A stretch of DNA of 64,000 nucleotides, from positions 1 through 64,000 of the forward strand of contig JAJFJA010000025.1 of NCBI GenBank assembly GCA_021774445.1, given 5' to 3'. This DNA comes from Alphaproteobacteria bacterium (GTDB taxonomy: Bacteria; Pseudomonadota; Alphaproteobacteria; UBA6615). The stretch's first letter is position 1. Each line of letters opens with the position of its first letter. Of this stretch, positions 45,680-54,790 are shown piece after piece. Made by a program: the position numbers and the translations under genes. The notes below the pieces were generated by a model. That model saw only the letters and a program-made list of their open reading frames with translations. It did no database searches and had not been told where the DNA came from.

Positions 45680-46405
45680 ATGACAGGTATGCTCGATACA
45701 AGCCCCATCCCCCGCTACGTCCAGCTCGCCGAGCTCATGCGTCAACGGATCGCCAAGGAACGCTGGGCGCCGGGCGATACACTTCCGTCGATTGACAAGC
45801 TGATGGAAGAGTTCAAGGTCGCCCGCGTAACAGTGCGTCAGGCGACGCAGCTACTGGCCCGGGAAGGCCTGGTGTCGCCGCAACGGGGACGCGGGACCTT
45901 CGTCACGGCACAGGCCGGCAATAAGCGAAAGCTGGTGGTTGAGACGACTCTCGACGAGCTTGTCGAGATGTACCGCGGCGATAAGCCGGACCTGTCCAAT
46001 ATGATCGAGACGGACGCGCAGCCGGTGCTATCGGACAAGGATGGCATTCCGGCGCCACGGTATTCGCACATGCGGCGGGTCCATTCGCGAGAAGGCGAGC
46101 CCTATTGCGTCGTCTCGATCTTCATCGATGACCGCGTATTTCGGCTCGCGCCCGATCGGTTCAGACGGGAAGTGGTGCTGCCGATCCTCACGTCGCTGCC
46201 CGATGTGACGATCGCAACGGCGCGCCAAACACTGAATATCTCGACAGCCGATCTGGACGTGGCCCGCGACCTCGAATTGCCCCTCAACGCGCCGGTCGCC
46301 GAGGTCCGACGCGTCTTAAGCGCGCCGGACGGCTCGGTCATCTACCTTGGCGATGCGATCTATCGTGGCGACTATATTCGCCTGGAGATGGATCTTAAAC
46401 CCTAG
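45680..46405 (+). CDS. GntR-family (HutC/UTRA) transcriptional regulator
   Basis: ATG at 45680 gives 241 residues; ATG at 45689 and TTG at 45674 are alternatives. The GntR winged helix is at about 10-75 (RYVQLAELMRQRIAKERWAP, then LPSIDKLMEEFKVARVTVRQ). A UTRA ligand-binding domain follows (RYSHMRRVHSREGEPYCVVS, SAPDGSVIYLGDAIYRGDYI). Divergent from the transporter-sulfatase operon, which it probably represses until the substrate or its phosphate binds. Confidence 0.9.
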   Translation: MTGMLDTSPIPRYVQLAELMRQRIAKERWAPGDTLPSIDKLMEEFKVARVTVRQATQLLAREGLVSPQRGRGTFVTAQAGNKRKLVVETTLDELVEMYRGDKPDLSNMIETDAQPVLSDKDGIPAPRYSHMRRVHSREGEPYCVVSIFIDDRVFRLAPDRFRREVVLPILTSLPDVTIATARQTLNISTADLDVARDLELPLNAPVAEVRRVLSAPDGSVIYLGDAIYRGDYIRLEMDLKP

Positions 46406-46447
46406 TGGGCCATCCCGGAGATGCCGGCTGGACTGCCATCCAGCGGG

Positions 46448-48172
46448 TCAGATGTCCGCATAGGTATGGGTCTCCGCCTTGGCGCCCGGGTGCGTGACGG
46501 CGCCGGCATAAGCGGGGCCGACGGTCTGAGCGTATTTCCAGAGAGTGCCGGACTGAAATTCGTTGGTGCGCGGTTGCCACGCGGCGCGGCGCTCCGCCAA
46601 CTCCTGTTCGGATAGCTCGACATCGAGGGTGCCGGCCTCGGCGTCGATGGCAATGATGTCGCCGTCTCGGAGCAAGCCGATCGGCCCGCCGTCCGCCGCC
46701 TCCGGCCCAATGTGGCCAATGCAGAAACCGCGGGTGCCGCCGGAAAAGCGGCCGTCCGTCACCAGGGCGACCTTCTCGCCCATTCCCTGCCCATACAGGG
46801 CGCTGGTGGTGGCGAGCATTTCACGCATGCCGGGTCCTCCCTTCGGACCCTCATAACGAATAACCAAAACCTCGCCTTCGCGATAGTTGCGGTCGAGGAC
46901 GGCCTTTAGGGCATCTTCTTCACAATCGAAGACCCGAGCCGGGCCGCTGAATTTCAAACGTTTCATGCCGGCTACCTTTACAATGCCGCCATTCGGGGCC
47001 AGGGACCCTTTGAGGCCGACCACACCACCGGTGCTGCTCAGGGCTCGGCTGGTGGGATAGACGACGTCCTGGTCGGTCGGGAAGGTCACGTCAGCGTGGT
47101 TCTCGGCGAGGGTCTTGCCGGTCACGGTCATGCAGTCGCCATGCAATTGACCGCCGTCAAGCAGCGCCTTGATCAGGACGGGGACACCGCCGACGTCATA
47201 AAGGTCTTTGGCGAGGTACTTGCCACCGGGCTGGAGGTCGGCGATGTAAGGCGTGCGGCGGAATATCTCGGCGACATCCTCAAGGTTGAAGTCGATGCCT
47301 ATCTCATTGGCCATGGCCGGCAGATGAAGCGCCGCATTGGTGGACCCGCCCGACGCCGCCACAACGACGGCCGCGTTTTCGAGCGACTTTCGGGTGACAA
47401 TGTCGCGTGGCCGGAGATTCCATTCGATCAATTTCATGACCGCTTCACCGGACTGCTCGCAGAACACGTCACGGCTTTCCATGACAGCCGGCGGCATGGC
47501 CGACCCCGGCAACGCCAAGCCGATCGCCTCGGAGACGCAGGCCATGGTGTTGGCGGTGTAGTGGCCACCACAGGAACCGGCGGAGGGGCAAGCGACACTC
47601 TCCAGCTCCTGCAGGTCAGCGTCGGACATGGTGCCGGCGGCGTGGGCGCCGACCCCCTCGAAGACATCGACGATGGTGACGTCGCGGCCATGAAACCGCC
47701 CGGGCAGGATAGAGCCGCCATAGATGAACACCGACGGCACGTTGAGCCGCAGCATGGCCATCATCAGCCCCGGCAGCGACTTGTCGCAGCCGGCAAGGCC
47801 GACCAAGGCGTCGTAACAATGGCCGCGGACCGTCAACTCGACGGAATCGGCAATGACTTCGCGGCTGACCAAGGACGCCTTCATGCCGGCATGGCCCATG
47901 GCGATGGCGTCGGTGACGGTAATCGTGGTGAACTCCCGCGGCATGCCGCCGGCGTTGTCGACACCGCGTTTGGCCGCCTGGGCCTGGCGAGACAGAGAGA
48001 TGTTGCACGGCGCAGCCTCGTTCCAGGTGCTGACCACGCCGACAAACGGGCGGGCGATCTCCTGCTTCGATAGCCCCATGGCATGGTAGAAAGCACGGTG
48101 CGGCGCGCTGGTCGCGCCGACGGAGACATGCCGGCTGGGCAATTTATCTTTGTTGGTGCTGTTTTCCGACAT
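46448..48172 (-). CDS. ilvD: Dihydroxy-acid dehydratase
   Basis: Fe-S enzyme that makes the 2-keto acid precursors of valine, isoleucine and leucine. The cluster-binding Cys motifs are visible: LVGLAGCDKSLPGLMMAM and CPSAGSCGGHYTANTM. The conserved AVVVAASGGSTNAALHLPAM and VALVTDGRFSGGTRGFCIGH blocks confirm the IlvD/Edd family, and AAPCNISLSRQAQAAKRGV at the N-terminus favours IlvD over Edd. The 574-residue length is normal. It lies 19 bases downstream of valS, so it may be cotranscribed. Confidence 0.95.
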   Translation of the reverse strand: MSENSTNKDKLPSRHVSVGATSAPHRAFYHAMGLSKQEIARPFVGVVSTWNEAAPCNISLSRQAQAAKRGVDNAGGMPREFTTITVTDAIAMGHAGMKASLVSREVIADSVELTVRGHCYDALVGLAGCDKSLPGLMMAMLRLNVPSVFIYGGSILPGRFHGRDVTIVDVFEGVGAHAAGTMSDADLQELESVACPSAGSCGGHYTANTMACVSEAIGLALPGSAMPPAVMESRDVFCEQSGEAVMKLIEWNLRPRDIVTRKSLENAAVVVAASGGSTNAALHLPAMANEIGIDFNLEDVAEIFRRTPYIADLQPGGKYLAKDLYDVGGVPVLIKALLDGGQLHGDCMTVTGKTLAENHADVTFPTDQDVVYPTSRALSSTGGVVGLKGSLAPNGGIVKVAGMKRLKFSGPARVFDCEEDALKAVLDRNYREGEVLVIRYEGPKGGPGMREMLATTSALYGQGMGEKVALVTDGRFSGGTRGFCIGHIGPEAADGGPIGLLRDGDIIAIDAEAGTLDVELSEQELAERRAAWQPRTNEFQSGTLWKYAQTVGPAYAGAVTHPGAKAETHTYADI

Positions 48173-48191
48173 TTCTCTCTCCTCGACGGTG

Positions 48192-50843
48192 CTAGGCCGC
48201 CGCTAGGCGCTGCAACGCGGCCTGGAGCTTGTTCCGGGCCGCGTCCGCTGCGATGCGACGTTCTCGTTGCTGTTCAACGACTTCGGCGGGTGCCTTTGCA
48301 AGAAAGCCCTGGTTCGCGAGCTTCTTATCAATTTTGCCGATGTCGTCCTCTAATCGACTGATTTCTTTTGATAGTCTGGCCTTCTCAGCGCCCAGGTCCA
48401 TGACATGGCTCACGGGCAGCGCAATGGTCGCCTCGTCGACGACGATTTGGATGGCGCCGGTCGGGATATCGTCGCTGAATTGCACCTCACTCAGGCGCGC
48501 CAGCCGCAGGATCTGCTGATTGTGGGCGGCAAGGCGCCGTTGGGTCTCCTGACCGGCGCCGCGCAGGATTGCCGGAATCGTCGCGGCGGCCGGAACGTTG
48601 ACCTCCGATCGGGCGGTGCGAATGGCCGAGACGAACCGTATCACCCAATCCATCTCTGCGCCGGCGGCGGCGTCGGCCAAGCCGGCGTCCGGCGTAGGCC
48701 ATTCGGTGATGATCAGAGGTTGATTCTCAGCGCCGCGGAAATGTTCCCACAGCTCTTCGGTGACAAACGGCATGAAGGGGTGCAGCAGCTTGAGAATTTC
48801 CTGCATGACCCAGGCCGCCGTGGCCCTGGTCTCGGGTCGAAGCGTGCCGGTCTCGTCCAAGAGCAAGGGTTTGACCAGTTCAAGGTACCAGTCGCAGAAA
48901 TTGTGCCAGACGAAGTGGTAGACCGCGTTCGCGGCAATATCGAATTTGTACTCATCGAGTGCCGCCGTGACCTCGGCGTTGGTCTGGGCGAGAACACCGA
49001 TGATCCAGCGGTTCACCTCACCCGTAACCGCGGCAGGATCGAAGTCGTCAGCCGGCCGACACTGGTTCATCTCGCAAAAGCGCGCGGCGTTCCAGAGCTT
49101 GGTGGCGAAATTGCGATAGCCCTCAACACGTCGACGCGACAGCTTGATATCGTTCCGGCCAAGGGCCGACATCGAGGCCAAGGTAAACCGCAGGGCGTCG
49201 CCGCCATAGCTGTCGATGAGCTCCAAGGGGTCCATAACGTTGCCCTTGGATTTCGACATTTTCTGGCCCTTCTCATCGCGCACCAAAGCGTTGATATAGA
49301 CCGTGTGGAATGGCACCTCGTCGAGGAAATGCAGGCCCATCATCATCATTCTGGCAACCCAGAAGAAAATAATGTCGAAGCCGGTGACCAGCGTGCTGGT
49401 GGGATAGTAGCGCTTGAGTTCAGGCGTGTCCTCGGGCCAGCCGAGGGTCGAGAAGGGCCAGAGGGCGGAAGAAAACCAGGTGTCCAGGACGTCGGGATCA
49501 CGGGTGAGTGCGGTGTCTTTGCCATAGTGGGCCTGGGCCGAGGCATGGGCGTCTTGTTCACTCAACTCGACAAAGATGTGTCCATCCGGGCCGTACCATG
49601 CCGGGATCTGATGACCCCACCAAAGCTGACGCGAAATGCACCAGGGTTGGATGTTGCGCATCCATTCGAAATAGGTTTTCGACCAACTCTCCGGTACGAA
49701 CTTCGTACGGCCCTGCTCGACCGCCTCGATCGCCGGTCCGGCCAGGGTCTTGGCATCGACATACCATTGGTCCGTGAGCCAGGGTTCGATGACAACTTCG
49801 GAGCGGTCGCCATAGGGCACCGTATGGGGGTGGTCCGCAATTTTCTCCAGTAAGCCCGCCGCCTCAATCGCGGCGACGACCTGCTTGCGGGCGGCAAAAC
49901 GGTCCAGCCCACGATAGGCCTGTGGAACATTATCGTTGAGGACGGCGTTTTGATCGAAGATGTTGATCATCTCCAGATCGTGGCGACGACCGACCTCAAA
50001 ATCGTTGAAGTCGTGGGCCGGCGTTATCTTCACGGCTCCCGACCCTTGCTCGGGATCGGCATATTCGTCGGCGACGATCCTAATGCGCCGGCCGACCAGG
50101 GGCAGAATCGCATATTTGCCAACCAAGTCGCGATAGCGCTCATCGTCGGGGTGAACCGCGACCGCCGTGTCGCCCAACATGGTCTCCGGCCGGGTCGTGG
50201 CGACGACGATGTAACGTTCCGGTTGGTTTTCAACCGGATAGCGGAAATACCAAAGATGGCTGTTGACCTCGCGCTGCTGGACCTCAAGATCGGAGATGGC
50301 AGTGTGTAGTTTCGGATCCCAGTTCACCAGGCGCTTATCTTTGTAGATCAATCCCTTGCGGTGAAGTTCTACGAAGACCTTCAGGACCGCCTTGCTGAGG
50401 CCTTCGTCCATCGTGAATCTTTCACGCGACCAGTCGCAAGAGGCCCCTAACCGCTTCAACTGACCGGTGATTTTGCCGCCGGACTCCGCCTTCCATTCCC
50501 AGACCCGCTTAACGAAGTCGTCGCGGCCCAGGTCATGGCGTGACTTGCCCTGCTCCGCCAACTGGCGCTCAACAACCATTTGGGTGGCGATGCCGGCGTG
50601 ATCGGTCCCGGGCTGCCACAGCGTGTTGGCGCCGCGCATGCGGGCAAAACGGATCAGCACATCCTGAAGCGTGTTATTCAGGGCGTGGCCGATATGCAGG
50701 ACCCCGGTAACGTTGGGGGGCGGGATGACGATGCAATAGGGATCCGCGCCAGGACGATCGCCGGCGGCAAAGGCCTCGATCTGTTCCCAGCGGCGGTAGT
50801 GCTTATCCTCAATATCGGCCGGCTGGTACGTCTTTTCCAGCAT
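48192..50843 (-). CDS. valS: Valyl-tRNA synthetase
   Basis: Class I synthetase that charges tRNA-Val and edits threonine. The HIGH motif reads [19 protein letters not shown] near residue 46 and KMSKS reads [20 protein letters not shown]. The editing domain is present ([20 protein letters not shown]), as is the C-terminal coiled coil that binds tRNA ([20 protein letters not shown]). At 883 residues it is a compact but complete alphaproteobacterial form. Upstream is popZ, 98 bases away. Confidence 0.96.
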   Translation of the reverse strand: MLEKTYQPADIEDKHYRRWEQIEAFAAGDRPGADPYCIVIPPPNVTGVLHIGHALNNTLQDVLIRFARMRGANTLWQPGTDHAGIATQMVVERQLAEQGKSRHDLGRDDFVKRVWEWKAESGGKITGQLKRLGASCDWSRERFTMDEGLSKAVLKVFVELHRKGLIYKDKRLVNWDPKLHTAISDLEVQQREVNSHLWYFRYPVENQPERYIVVATTRPETMLGDTAVAVHPDDERYRDLVGKYAILPLVGRRIRIVADEYADPEQGSGAVKITPAHDFNDFEVGRRHDLEMINIFDQNAVLNDNVPQAYRGLDRFAARKQVVAAIEAAGLLEKIADHPHTVPYGDRSEVVIEPWLTDQWYVDAKTLAGPAIEAVEQGRTKFVPESWSKTYFEWMRNIQPWCISRQLWWGHQIPAWYGPDGHIFVELSEQDAHASAQAHYGKDTALTRDPDVLDTWFSSALWPFSTLGWPEDTPELKRYYPTSTLVTGFDIIFFWVARMMMMGLHFLDEVPFHTVYINALVRDEKGQKMSKSKGNVMDPLELIDSYGGDALRFTLASMSALGRNDIKLSRRRVEGYRNFATKLWNAARFCEMNQCRPADDFDPAAVTGEVNRWIIGVLAQTNAEVTAALDEYKFDIAANAVYHFVWHNFCDWYLELVKPLLLDETGTLRPETRATAAWVMQEILKLLHPFMPFVTEELWEHFRGAENQPLIITEWPTPDAGLADAAAGAEMDWVIRFVSAIRTARSEVNVPAAATIPAILRGAGQETQRRLAAHNQQILRLARLSEVQFSDDIPTGAIQIVVDEATIALPVSHVMDLGAEKARLSKEISRLEDDIGKIDKKLANQGFLAKAPAEVVEQQRERRIAADAARNKLQAALQRLAAA

Positions 50844-50941
50844 CTCTAACCCTTGCTTCGATGGCCTGGAAGCGAGTGTTTAGCGCCGCAGACCGCTGGG
50901 GCCAAGGCAAATCAGGGATAAGCGTCAGGCGGAGCGCGAAT

Positions 50942-51607
50942 TCAGCGGTTTCTTGTGCTGGCGACAACCCGCTCAATTTCTTCGCGGACGATGCCCTCAA
51001 CCAAATCGGGCAGCTGCTGATCGAGCCACTCCTTGAGCATGGGCCGCAGCAGGTCCTTGATGAGCTGCTCAATGGTAAGGTCACGCCGGCCGACGGTCGT
51101 TTGAGCGCTGACGGCGGAGACTAAAGATGCCAGAGAAGCCGATGCCGCCGCCGCCGGGGCATCCGACAGTAGGCTGTCATCCGGTTCGACATCGGTCAAT
51201 TCGATGTCCGTCTCGTCGACCGGGTCCGGTTCGGGCATCGCGGCGATTTCCGGCTCCGGCTCGGGCTCCGGCGGCGCCGGTTCCGGCTCGGGCTCCGGCT
51301 CGGCCTCCTGCTGGAGTTCCAATACAGGCTCCGGGTCCTCGTCACGCAGACTGACGACATCGCCATCGTCAGCCACCATTTCGGTTAGTTCGAGAATTTC
51401 GGCACCTTGATCGGGTTCCTCAGGGGCCTCGGCCTCGACGGGAGGTGCCTCGACGGCCTCCTCAACCGGCGGGGCTTCGGCGGCCTCCGGCTGCTCGGCC
51501 TCACCAGCGGCATTTTCCTCCGCATCATCCTCCGAAATAATCCGGCGAATAGACGCCAGGATTTCTTCCATCGAAGGTTCTTGTTGCTGGGGGTTCGGTT
51601 CGCTCAT
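50942..51607 (-). CDS. popZ: PopZ-like polar organising protein (DUF2497)
   Basis: 221 residues in the PopZ layout: the N-terminal client-binding helix PSMEEILASIRRIISEDDAE (about 12-31), a long acidic Glu/Pro-rich disordered region (32-145, with repeated EPEPEP), and a C-terminal helical oligomerisation region (LTIEQLIKDLLRPMLKEWLD, then QQLPDLVEGIVREEIERVV). In Caulobacter this scaffold anchors the chromosome and cell-cycle proteins at the pole. The location next to valS is typical, and the family is restricted to alphaproteobacteria. Confidence 0.92.
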   Translation of the reverse strand: MSEPNPQQQEPSMEEILASIRRIISEDDAEENAAGEAEQPEAAEAPPVEEAVEAPPVEAEAPEEPDQGAEILELTEMVADDGDVVSLRDEDPEPVLELQQEAEPEPEPEPAPPEPEPEPEIAAMPEPDPVDETDIELTDVEPDDSLLSDAPAAAASASLASLVSAVSAQTTVGRRDLTIEQLIKDLLRPMLKEWLDQQLPDLVEGIVREEIERVVASTRNR

Positions 51608-51735
51608 ACTGCCGCGAGTGTTGGTCGGGATTGGCCTGCTACCAGGCCAAACTACGGCAGCGAGGGCCGTAATGGCCAGTGAAAAATGGAGGCGTCACAA
51701 CCCCGACGCACGAAGGAGCCGTGAATTCTGTTGGA

Positions 51736-52221
51736 TCAGTAGGCTAACTCCCGCTCGATCCGAAAAAGCTCACGGCGCGCCGCTTGGAGGCGATCGAAGT
51801 CGTGGCGATTGTCGGTGGCGCCACCCCTGTCCAGACGGTCTACTTCGCCGCGCAATCGCGAGCGATATTGCTCGGCTCGATGCCGCGCGGATCGGTCGAG
51901 TCCACCCCGGCCCGAGCGCGGCACGGCGTAGCGCTCCACCGGTTGCAACCGCCGGCTCCGCAACGGTGGCTGGGGTGCCAGATCCAACCCTTCCAGTACC
52001 CGTGATCTATTATCCAGAGACGGCGGCGCGATTTCGTTGGTGATCCAGGGCTTCAAGCCAAGCGGCTGCTCCGCCTGAGCGGTGCCGGGGAGCAGCAGGA
52101 AAACGACCAGTAAGCCGTTCCATACGCGGGCGCGCCGGCGCGCGCCGGCAAGCCGATCAGGGCCCGATGTCGGTGCCGATAAGCTTGTTGCGCACCCGGT
52201 TGAGATGACGATTGAAGTCAT
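51736..52221 (-). CDS. Hypothetical secreted protein downstream of tolC
   Basis: 161 codons from an ATG at 52221 inside the tolC 3' end; no start codon lies between there and the signal-like segment VWNGLLVVFLLLPGTAQAEQ, so either the long N-terminus is real or a rarer start is used. The mature part is basic and Arg-rich (RSARHRAEQYRSRLRGEVDR, LQAARRELFRIERELAY), probably a helical coil. No family is recognised. It would be cotranscribed with the PIMT-like and tolC genes. Moderate doubt about the start, less about the gene. Confidence 0.6.
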   Translation of the reverse strand: MTSIVISTGCATSLSAPTSGPDRLAGARRRARVWNGLLVVFLLLPGTAQAEQPLGLKPWITNEIAPPSLDNRSRVLEGLDLAPQPPLRSRRLQPVERYAVPRSGRGGLDRSARHRAEQYRSRLRGEVDRLDRGGATDNRHDFDRLQAARRELFRIERELAY

Positions 52222-53563
52222 AGATATCTACCTGCAACCGCAAATCTTCGGCCGTCATTTTGCCAACTGTCGTCAGCAAATTTGCCGCGTCCGCGATTGT
52301 GTCCCGTTGCGCGCGAACAAGACTTACGCGGGCGTCGAGCAGCTCCTGCTCCGCATCCAAGACGTCAAGAACGGTCCGCGATCCGACGCGCTGCTCCTGG
52401 CGGACACCCTCCAAGGCTATTTCTTGCGCCCGAACCTCGGCCTCGAAAGAAGTGACCCGACCGCGCGAGGCGGCAAGGCTTTCCCAGGCATCGGTGGCGG
52501 CGCGCTCGGCCTCCCGCCGCGCGCTTACAAGCTCCAGCAGGCGCTGACTGGCTACCTGTTTGGCCTCGCGCACGCGCGAATAGACCGAGCCGGACTGATA
52601 GAGGGGCACACGCAGGTTGGCGAGTAGTTGGGCCCGCTGTTGTTCGACATCGTTGCCAACCGAGTCGTCACTGGTCGACACTGAGCCATCCAAGGTCACC
52701 GTCGGCAGGAGTTCGCCGCGGACCAACTCAATGGAATCGCGTGCCGAGCGCTCGCGGAACTCAGCGCTGATCGTGGCCGGATTGTTGGCGAGCGCCGCGT
52801 CGATCGCGGCCGACCGGCTGGCCGGGATAATCGTGGGGATCTCGGCAGGCACCAGATCGCCAGGCTCTTCACCGATAATATTCTTATACTGCGCGGTGGC
52901 GGTTTCCAGAGCGTTCTCCGCGTCGATCCTGTCCGATACCGCCCGCGCGACCCGGCTTTCGGCTTGAGCGACGTCCGTACGCGTCAGCTCGCCGACCGAG
53001 AAACGATCGCGCGTCGCCTCCAATTGGCGTTGCAGGACCGCTTCGTTGCCGCGGTTCAATTGCAGCACGGCCCGTTCGCGCACGACGTTAGCGTAGGCGA
53101 CCGCAGCGTCGAACAGTACGTTCTGCTCGACCTGCATTAGATCGGCGCGGCCGGCTGCAATATTGCTGTTTGCCCGCGCGGTTTCCGCCCGGGTGCGGAA
53201 GCCGCGAAATATCGGTTGTGACAGGGTCAGATCGGCACTGCGCGGTTGAGTGTCGTCGGTGGTCTCCGCCGCGGTAGGCGTGTCGCGCGTCGTGCTAACC
53301 ACGCCGGCGCTGCCATTGATCGTCACTGTCGGACGCCAATTCGAGAGAGCTTGGGGCAGCTGCTCGTCCGTGGCGCGCAGACTCGCTTGCTGAGCCTGCA
53401 AATCCGGATTGCCCTGATATGCCTTGGCAAGTGCGCCTTCCAATGTCTCACCAAAGGCAGAATTGGCCATGGCGAGGACCGGCACAATGAGCGCGGCTAA
53501 ACACGCGGTCGAAAAGCGCGGCCGCGTGGCGGGGCCGCGCTGGTCCCGATTGTCAGCTTTCAT
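52157..53563 (-). CDS. tolC: TolC-family outer-membrane efflux protein
   Basis: Trimeric outer-membrane channel for type I secretion and multidrug efflux. ATG at 53563 gives 468 residues with a signal peptide (FSTACLAALIVPVLAMANSA, cleaved near FGE); an in-frame start at 53584 is less likely. TolC features include LEGALAKAYQGNPDLQAQQA, LSQPIFRGFRTRAETARANS, VGELTRTDVAQAESRVARA and the late QEQRVGSRTVLDVLDAEQEL with its LDVL core, in the second repeat of the helical barrel. A GGGCGGGG stretch precedes the start. It follows a PIMT-like gene, the standard alphaproteobacterial neighbour. Confidence 0.93.
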   Translation of the reverse strand: MKADNRDQRGPATRPRFSTACLAALIVPVLAMANSAFGETLEGALAKAYQGNPDLQAQQASLRATDEQLPQALSNWRPTVTINGSAGVVSTTRDTPTAAETTDDTQPRSADLTLSQPIFRGFRTRAETARANSNIAAGRADLMQVEQNVLFDAAVAYANVVRERAVLQLNRGNEAVLQRQLEATRDRFSVGELTRTDVAQAESRVARAVSDRIDAENALETATAQYKNIIGEEPGDLVPAEIPTIIPASRSAAIDAALANNPATISAEFRERSARDSIELVRGELLPTVTLDGSVSTSDDSVGNDVEQQRAQLLANLRVPLYQSGSVYSRVREAKQVASQRLLELVSARREAERAATDAWESLAASRGRVTSFEAEVRAQEIALEGVRQEQRVGSRTVLDVLDAEQELLDARVSLVRAQRDTIADAANLLTTVGKMTAEDLRLQVDIYDFNRHLNRVRNKLIGTDIGP

Positions 53564-53604
53564 GCTCACCCCGCCCTTCACCAAGCATAATCGTTGCCAC
53601 CCAA

Positions 53605-54261
53605 TCAGAACACGAATCCCGGGTCTTCGGCGAATCCCGGCAACGCCGGCGTGCCGGCGTCAAACAGCGCCCGGCTGGAGATACCATCTCCGTTACGAAC
53701 GAATAAGGTCGCACGCCCCATGCCGCCGGCGCCGCCGACAACCGCCACCAAGCGGCCGCCATCGGCGAGTTGATTGGTAAGGGCGTCCGGCACCATTGCG
53801 ACCGAGCCGCCGATGAAGATGACGTCATACGGCCCCTGGTCGGGGCGGCCAACGCGGAGTTCGCCCTGCACCACGGCGACGTTGTCGGCATCAAGATCGC
53901 TGAGGGTCGCGGTCGCCTGCTCGGCCAGGTCAGTATCCTGTTCGACGGCGACAACGGTAGCGGCCAGCCGGCCGAGGATCGCCGCGTCGTAGCCGGGCCC
54001 GCAGCCGATATTGAGAACCACATCCGTGGGCTTGATCTCGGCCGCCTGCAACAGGCGGGCAAGTACCATCGGTTCCATCAGATAGCGTTCGCCGCCGAGA
54101 CTAAGGTCGTCATCGACATAGGCAATGCCGCGCAAGGGCTTGGGCAGGAACAGCTCACGCGGCGCGGCCTCCATGGCCGCCAAGATCGAGGCGTTTACGA
54201 CCTTGTTGGGGCGTAATTGACAGTCGACCATGTTGCGGCGGGCGGTCTCAAATTCGGTCAT
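53605..54261 (-). CDS. PIMT-family methyltransferase paralogue (tolC-linked)
   Basis: 218-residue SAM-dependent methyltransferase of the protein-L-isoaspartate type. It starts TEFETARRNMVDCQLRPNKV, the signature of the tolC-linked subgroup, and has motif I VVLNIGCGPGYDAAILGRLA and the conserved YDVIFIGGSVAMVPD. The PIMT substrate-loop GQTIS is absent: the corresponding region reads YLMEPMVLARLL. It may therefore not act on isoaspartate. Different from the true pcm at 912-1565. Cotranscribed with tolC 41 bases downstream. Confidence 0.88.
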   Translation of the reverse strand: MTEFETARRNMVDCQLRPNKVVNASILAAMEAAPRELFLPKPLRGIAYVDDDLSLGGERYLMEPMVLARLLQAAEIKPTDVVLNIGCGPGYDAAILGRLAATVVAVEQDTDLAEQATATLSDLDADNVAVVQGELRVGRPDQGPYDVIFIGGSVAMVPDALTNQLADGGRLVAVVGGAGGMGRATLFVRNGDGISSRALFDAGTPALPGFAEDPGFVF

Positions 54262-54583
54262 GCCAAGTCGGTATCTCCGGAGCCTAGGTACATATCCTTA
54301 TACTGGTGCCCGGTGGGAAGTACAACGCGGGCCGGCTAAGCCGGTCGACTTGTCACAGAGCCCAATCGGACGCCACACAACTACGGCGCCGACGCTGGTG
54401 GGCGGCCGAAAACGCCCTCTTTGGGGGTCACCAGCCACGTCTGGATGGCTATCACACATGTGGTCGGTGGGGATGTGACCACCGACACACAGGAAAAACG
54501 CCGGCACGACCGTTCTGGAGGCTGATCCGCGGCCCGCGCCGGGACGCCCTGAACGGCCTCCGTTTACCGATTGTTAGAATACC
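54262..54583. other. Gene-free stretch before the sulfatase remnant
   Basis: 322 bases between the PIMT-like start and the sulfatase tail. It should contain the promoter of the PIMT-tolC operon, but no clear -35/-10 pair was found. Short dyads such as GCCGGCTAAGCCGG (near 54331-54344) are present. No reading frame with recognisable content. Confidence 0.5.
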
Positions 54584-54790
54584 TCCTATTGGATCGGCCG
54601 GACCGTACCAGATGATCGTTGGAAATTTGTGAGTACAGAGCAGCATGGCGAGCAGCTTTTCGATCTGGTTGCGGACCCATACGAGATGCAGGACCTTTTT
54701 GACCAAGGCTGACTGACCGCGAGCGCTAACCCAGCCTACGAAAACCTGCTATCGCAAGGCGAACAATTGCGCGGAATGGATGGAAGATGA
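54584..54790 (+). pseudogene. Sulfatase C-terminal remnant
   Basis: One frame reads YWIGRTVPDDRWKFVSTEQH, then GEQLFDLVADPYEMQDLFDQ and G, then TGA (54710-54712), continuing ANPAYENLLSQGEQLRGMDG to a second TGA. WKF...ELYDLxADPxExxNL is the standard C-terminal end of type I sulfatases. No active-site part remains, and an in-frame stop interrupts it. Its last stop overlaps the ATG of the next gene (ATGA), so a sulfatase was once translationally coupled to the YHYH gene. Confidence 0.72.

Noticed and set aside
46427..46444. GCTGGA/TCCAGC hairpin between the convergent gntR and ilvD genes, considered as a terminator
   Set aside because: Only six base pairs and no T-tract on either strand; too weak to call.
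51220..51310. Short repeated GGCTCC/GGCTCG units, at first sight a repeat array
   Set aside because: They encode the Glu-Pro-rich linker of the PopZ-like protein. Unit length and lack of spacers rule out CRISPR.
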